Source: Ferrithrix thermotolerans DSM 19514
Lineage (GTDB): Bacteria; Actinomycetota; Acidimicrobiia; Acidimicrobiales; Ilumatobacteraceae
DNA: 17,401 bases
Direction: 5' to 3'
Assembly: GCA_945878705.1 (NCBI GenBank)
Contig: CAMCUE010000004.1
Coordinates: 1 to 17,401, forward strand
The notes below the pieces were generated by a model that was given only the letters and a program-made list of their open reading frames with translations, was not told the DNA's origin and did no database searches. A program made the position numbers and the translations under genes. Of the stretch, positions 15,106 through 17,401 are shown piece after piece (within the stretch, counting starts at the first letter, position 1; each line of letters opens with the position of its first letter).

Positions 15106-15142
15106 TTTTAACGACCCACCAAGCAATGGCTGGTCGTTAAAA
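15106..15142. terminator. Hairpin between convergent ppx and tatA, possible bidirectional terminator
   Basis: Arms TTTTAACGACC (15106-15116) and GGTCGTTAAAA (15132-15142) pair perfectly over 11 bp around a 15-nt loop, in which CC and GG can add two more pairs. It starts 4 nt after the ppx stop and ends 6 nt before the tatA stop. The polarity is unusual: the T-run is on the 5' arm and the A-run on the 3' arm, so neither strand has the classical U-tract after the stem. It may work as a U-less terminator or an mRNA 3'-end protector. Confidence 0.5.
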
Positions 15143-15148
15143 GAAGAT

Positions 15149-15328
15149 TTACTTGGTATCAGTTTTTGGAGCTTCGTCTTTTTTGGCTTCTGCAGCACCT
15201 TCAGCGAGACCCTTTTTAAGTTCGCTTTGAGCCTTGCCTAAGTTACGAGCGATATTTGGAAGGCGCTTGCCCCCAAATAGCACTACGACGAGCAAAATAA
15301 TGATCCAAATTTCAGGTCCGTTGAACAT
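15149..15328 (-). CDS. tatA: TatA, twin-arginine translocase subunit (59 residues)
   Basis: The 59-residue frame from ATG 15328 to TAA 15149 begins MFNGPEIWIIILLVVVLFGG (1-20): a short N-terminal part, one membrane helix, then the FGGKRLPNIARNLGKA hinge and amphipathic helix (18-33) that define TatA/TatE, and a Lys/Glu/Ala-rich tail. TatA oligomers form the pore-like element that lets folded proteins with RR signal peptides cross the membrane. It is at the short end for the family, which usually has 60-90 residues. The FGG-K-RLP motif and lack of a longer C-terminal domain favour TatA over TatB. tatC is not in the window. It is divergent from ftcD, with TAGAGT 6 nt before the ATG as a possible leaderless promoter. 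Confidence 0.93.
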   Translation of the reverse strand: MFNGPEIWIIILLVVVLFGGKRLPNIARNLGKAQSELKKGLAEGAAEAKKDEAPKTDTK

Positions 15329-15334
15329 ACCTGA

Positions 15335-15340
15335 ACTCTA
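15335..15340 (-). promoter_or_regulatory. -10 element of a probable leaderless promoter for tatA
   Basis: TAGAGT on the minus strand ends 6 nt before the tatA ATG at 15328. The intervening TCAGGT could serve only as a very close ribosome site. It lies in the 46-bp divergent gap with ftcD. Confidence 0.35.
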
Positions 15341-15374
15341 GCATCGTTGCCCAAAAGTGCGCTAAAACTTATAG

Positions 15375-16181
15375 ATGCTTGAATGCGTAATAAACATCAG
15401 TGAAGGTCGGCAAATTGATGCAATTGAACAGATCCGACGCGCCCTTGGACATGATGTTTTAGACATCCATAGCGACTACCACCACCATCGCAGCGTGTTC
15501 ACAACTGTTGGCGCAAATACACCCCACAAACTTGCCGAACTCTGCAGCAAAGAATTCGACCTGTCTAAACATCTTGGAGTTCACCCGCGAATTGGAATTA
15601 TTGATGTCGTACCCTTCGTGCCACTTGAAGACTCAACAATTGATCAGGCGATAACGGCGCGAGATGAATTCGCTGAATTCGCCGCGAGCAAATTAGCAAT
15701 TCCAAGTTTCGTATATGGCCCAGAGCGTGATTTGCCAGAAATTCGAAAACGAGCATTCTTCGATCTCGAACCAGACTTTGGACCAAAAAAAGCGCATCCG
15801 ACGGCTGGTGCGATCTGTGTTGGAGCGCGACAAATCCTTGTTGCGTACAACGTTTGGCTAAAGAATTCAACTATCGAAGATGGTCGAAAAATTGCCCACG
15901 AATTGCGAAGTCGTGAAGTACGAACACTAGGGCTAAAACTTGGCGACGAGATTCAAGTAAGTATGAACTTGATCGCACCAGATCTGGTTGGCCCGGCATT
16001 TGTCTTTGACGAGATTGCTAAGCGCGCTGATATTGATCGTGCAGAACTTGTAGGTCTCGTGCCAGCAAGGGTTTTGACTCAAATCGCAAAATCGCGATGG
16101 GCTGAATTGGATCTGAGCAAAGAAAAAACTATTGAATGGTGTTTAGCCGCACGCAATCGTGCGATGCAAAATCTTGATTGA
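15375..16181 (+). CDS. ftcD: Glutamate formimidoyltransferase (monofunctional FTCD N-terminal type)
   Basis: 268 residues. It moves the formimino group between formiminoglutamate and tetrahydrofolate at the end of one histidine-degradation route. The N-terminal subdomain starts LECVINISEGR (2-12) and holds HLGVHPRIGIIDVVPFVPL (66-84), with the expected catalytic H70 (porcine His82 equivalent). The second subdomain covers about 170-265, with LGLKLGDEIQVSMNLIAPD and VGLVPARVL. No cyclodeaminase domain follows, and the protein is somewhat shorter than the roughly 300-325 residue transferase half of bifunctional enzymes. No hut genes flank it, so a folate one-carbon role apart from histidine use is possible (inference). 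The ATG has no clear Shine-Dalgarno sequence; TAAAAC 6 nt upstream is a weak leaderless -10 candidate. Confidence 0.9.
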   Translation: MLECVINISEGRQIDAIEQIRRALGHDVLDIHSDYHHHRSVFTTVGANTPHKLAELCSKEFDLSKHLGVHPRIGIIDVVPFVPLEDSTIDQAITARDEFAEFAASKLAIPSFVYGPERDLPEIRKRAFFDLEPDFGPKKAHPTAGAICVGARQILVAYNVWLKNSTIEDGRKIAHELRSREVRTLGLKLGDEIQVSMNLIAPDLVGPAFVFDEIAKRADIDRAELVGLVPARVLTQIAKSRWAELDLSKEKTIEWCLAARNRAMQNLD

Positions 16182-16190
16182 AAACTAGAA

Positions 16191-16202
16191 CTAGTTAATT
16201 AA
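16191..16202. repeat. Three-frame stop 12-mer CTAGTTAATTAA between ftcD and whiB ends
   Basis: The 25-bp convergent gap contains CTAGTTAATTAA, the reverse complement of the TTAATTAACTAG at 4050-4061 in the tesB/mreB junction. It gives stop codons in all three frames on both strands (TAG/TAA/TAA one way, TAA/TAA/TAG the other). ACTAG also occurs just before it (16184-16188). Confidence 0.6.
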
Positions 16203-16206
16203 AAAC

Positions 16207-16485
16207 TTAAGCGGTTGCAGTACCGCGAGTATTTTGTGCGCGTTGACGACGCAAACGACGACGTTCGCGCTCAGATAATCCGCCCCAAATGCCGAATTTC
16301 TCACCATTTTCAAGGGCATATTCGAGACAGTCGTTCTTGACTACGCAACCACGGCAAACTTCTTTGGCCTCACGGGTTGATGCACCGCGCTCTGGAAAGA
16401 AAAGGTCAGGATCAACACCCAAGCAGTTGGCTTCGTCTTGCCACGCATGGTCACTACTTGATGATTTATTTGAACGAAAATCCAA
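16207..16485 (-). CDS. whiB: WhiB-family iron-sulfur transcription regulator
   Basis: 92 residues. The four cluster-ligand cysteines are C21, C44, C47 and C53 (C-x22-C-x2-C-x5-C), followed by the family signature GIWGGLSERERRRLRRQR (65-82) with its G[VI]WGG turn and basic C-terminal tail. WhiB proteins bind a 4Fe-4S cluster and act with the primary sigma factor region 4; they are restricted to Actinobacteria and some of their phages, which fixes the phylum. The sequence is closest in style to the WhiB1/WhiB2 (WhmD) branches, though I cannot settle which. The start is TTG at 16485, chosen because AGGGG lies 6 nt upstream; the next ATG candidates lie further inside. The 5' leader is about 50 nt. 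The gene converges on ftcD. Confidence 0.95.
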   Translation of the reverse strand: MDFRSNKSSSSDHAWQDEANCLGVDPDLFFPERGASTREAKEVCRGCVVKNDCLEYALENGEKFGIWGGLSERERRRLRRQRAQNTRGTATA

Positions 16486-16543
16486 TTTTTTCCCCTAAAT
16501 AATTGCTTTCGTGTTAGCGCACAGGTTTTGTCTCACTAGCACC

Positions 16544-16572
16544 TCTATAACTACACAGGTGTAATTTAGCAA
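16544..16572 (-). promoter_or_regulatory. Candidate whiB promoter (-35 TTGCTA, 17-bp spacer, -10 TATAGA)
   Basis: On the minus strand TTGCTA (16567-16572) and TATAGA (16544-16549) are separated by exactly 17 bp. Each matches four of six bases of the primary sigma-factor consensus. The predicted transcription start near 16537 leaves a leader of about 50 nt before the TTG start of whiB with its AGGGG ribosome site. The promoter lies just after the stop of the VWA gene (16599). Confidence 0.5.
16552..16563. promoter_or_regulatory. Inverted repeat TACAC-N2-GTGTA inside the whiB promoter spacer
   Basis: The 12-bp element (TACACAGGTGTA on the plus strand) is a near-perfect dyad with 5-bp arms and a 2-bp centre. 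It sits between the -35 and -10 hexamers, where a bound protein would block RNA polymerase. It could be the operator of a dimeric repressor. The binder is unknown. Confidence 0.4.
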
Positions 16573-16598
16573 CAAATCAGGGGAAATGCAAATACAAC

Positions 16599-17401
16599 TC
16601 AGCCGGCGCGACGAGAACCCCCGTGTCGAGAAAGTTGTCGCTTGTGTTCGATGAAATCAACGAGCAAATATTCGCCAAGATTTTCTGGGCTCGTAAAAAA
16701 TGCTCGACCGTGATTGATCGCCGTAATTTGCTCAATGAACGCTTGCAACGCGTGCGACGCGTCGAGCATAAAAGTGTTTATTCGTATGCCTTCACGGGTT
16801 GCCCGCATCACTTCGCTCAAAGTTGCTTCAATAGTTTCACGAACTGGTGGGTAATTGAAAAGCACTTCCCCAGATTTAGAAATATGTGCCGTCGGTTCGC
16901 CATCGGTGATCATAATTATTTGCTTAGTGCCACTCTGACGAGCCAACATCTTGCGAGCCAACATAAATCCATGCTGCATATTGGTGCCGAAGACAAAATC
17001 CCAAGAAACTTCTGGCAATTGCTGTGGTGCCAATTCTCGCGCTACCTCGCTAAAACCAACAATCCCTAAATAATCGCGCGGAAACTGTGTGCTCATTAAT
17101 GAGTGCAACGCCATTGCAACTTTCTTCGCAGGAAGAAAATAATCTCGCATCGGCATTGACAACGAAAGATCAAGCATCAACACCGTTGATGACCGAGTCA
17201 GGTGTTCTGTTTGTTCGATTTCAAAATCATCAGCCGACAATTTGAGTGGAATTGTTGCACCTTGTCGCTGGAGTGCGTTACGCAGAGTTCGCTGCAGATC
17301 TAATTGAAACGGGTCACCGTATTCGTAAGGCTTTGTATCGTAAGTTCGCTCGTGTCCGACACCGAGTCGCTCAACTTGATGCTGACCGAGTCGATCTTTT
17401 T
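16599..17401 (-). CDS. VWA-domain (MIDAS) protein, 5'-truncated by the window edge
   Basis: The frame is open to the right edge, so at least 53 more residues precede the TTG at 17240; they include TYDTKPYEYGDPFQLDLQRT (from about 17348), typical lead-in sequence for this actinobacterial family. The von Willebrand A domain has a complete MIDAS: DLSLSMP (DxSxS, about 17171-17151), the Thr of FGTNMQHG and the Asp of MITDGEPT, with PRDYLGIVGFSEVARELAP and INTFMLD as core strands. The protein ends HGGSRRAG-stop (TGA at 16599-16601). Such proteins often pair with a MoxR or Mg-chelatase-type AAA+ ATPase encoded upstream; that partner would lie outside the window (inference). No membrane segment is visible. 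It probably forms a transcription unit separate from whiB. Confidence 0.85.
   Translation of the reverse strand, partial: KDRLGQHQVERLGVGHERTYDTKPYEYGDPFQLDLQRTLRNALQRQGATIPLKLSADDFEIEQTEHLTRSSTVLMLDLSLSMPMRDYFLPAKKVAMALHSLMSTQFPRDYLGIVGFSEVARELAPQQLPEVSWDFVFGTNMQHGFMLARKMLARQSGTKQIIMITDGEPTAHISKSGEVLFNYPPVRETIEATLSEVMRATREGIRINTFMLDASHALQAFIEQITAINHGRAFFTSPENLGEYLLVDFIEHKRQLSRHGGSRRAG

Noticed and set aside
15580..15590. GTTCACCC inside ftcD considered as a PHO box
   Set aside because: It encodes the conserved VHPR of the active site and has no 11-nt partner repeat.
16623..17069. 148-codon open frame on the plus strand inside the VWA gene
   Set aside because: Full overlap with the MIDAS-bearing VWA frame; product is unstructured-looking and has no promoter or ribosome site.

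Overview
The window looks like a chromosomal segment from a moderately AT-rich member of the Actinomycetota. The evidence is a WhiB regulator, a SenX3/RegX3-type phosphate two-component system, a DUF2342 (F420-associated, zincin-like) protein, a stand-alone short TatA and an actinobacterial VWA protein. The compact layout (4-bp overlaps, gaps of 1-2 bp, convergent genes that overlap) and the low GC for the phylum suggest a streamlined aquatic lineage. Acidimicrobiia is my best guess, but that is inference. I see no mobile elements, rRNA, tRNA or CRISPR.

Left part (1-3086): the end of an alpha/alpha-toroid (prenyltransferase-like or glycosidase-like) protein converges on a class I methyltransferase and a LIC12162-family transferase, a set that resembles surface-glycan metabolism. 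Next (3163-5821), an acyl-CoA thioesterase II gene converges on a compact operon moaE / small membrane protein / mreB. Between them lies an 8-bp tandem repeat, GACTAGTT x5, which contains the stop codon of one gene and abuts and merges into that of the other. A DUF2342 protein gene (5856-7094), which has lost its HExxH metal site, diverges from moaE and overlaps the tail of an MFS transporter gene.

The core (7084-15101) is a phosphate/polyphosphate block. On the minus strand, in order of transcription, it runs: small unknown gene, ppk1, (PHO-box-like promoter) phoU, senX3-like kinase, regX3-like regulator, MFS transporter. A ppx/GppA-type exopolyphosphatase gene diverges from the small unknown gene. 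PPK makes polyphosphate and Ppx degrades it; PhoU/SenX3/RegX3 sense phosphate status. The 11-nt direct repeats in front of phoU suggest the regulator controls its own operon. No pst transporter genes are in view.

Right part (15149-17401): a 59-residue TatA gene, divergent from a monofunctional glutamate formimidoyltransferase gene; whiB, with a promoter whose spacer holds an inverted repeat; and the C-terminal part of a VWA/MIDAS protein running off the right edge.

Cross-cutting signals: several operon-head genes have a TANNNT -10 element only 6-8 nt before the start codon, which suggests leaderless mRNAs. Two convergent gene junctions share the 12-mer TTAATTAACTAG, which gives stop codons in all six frames. 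The MFS gene has no ATG/GTG/TTG that would keep its first membrane segments; an ATA overlapping the regX3 stop is the plausible start.
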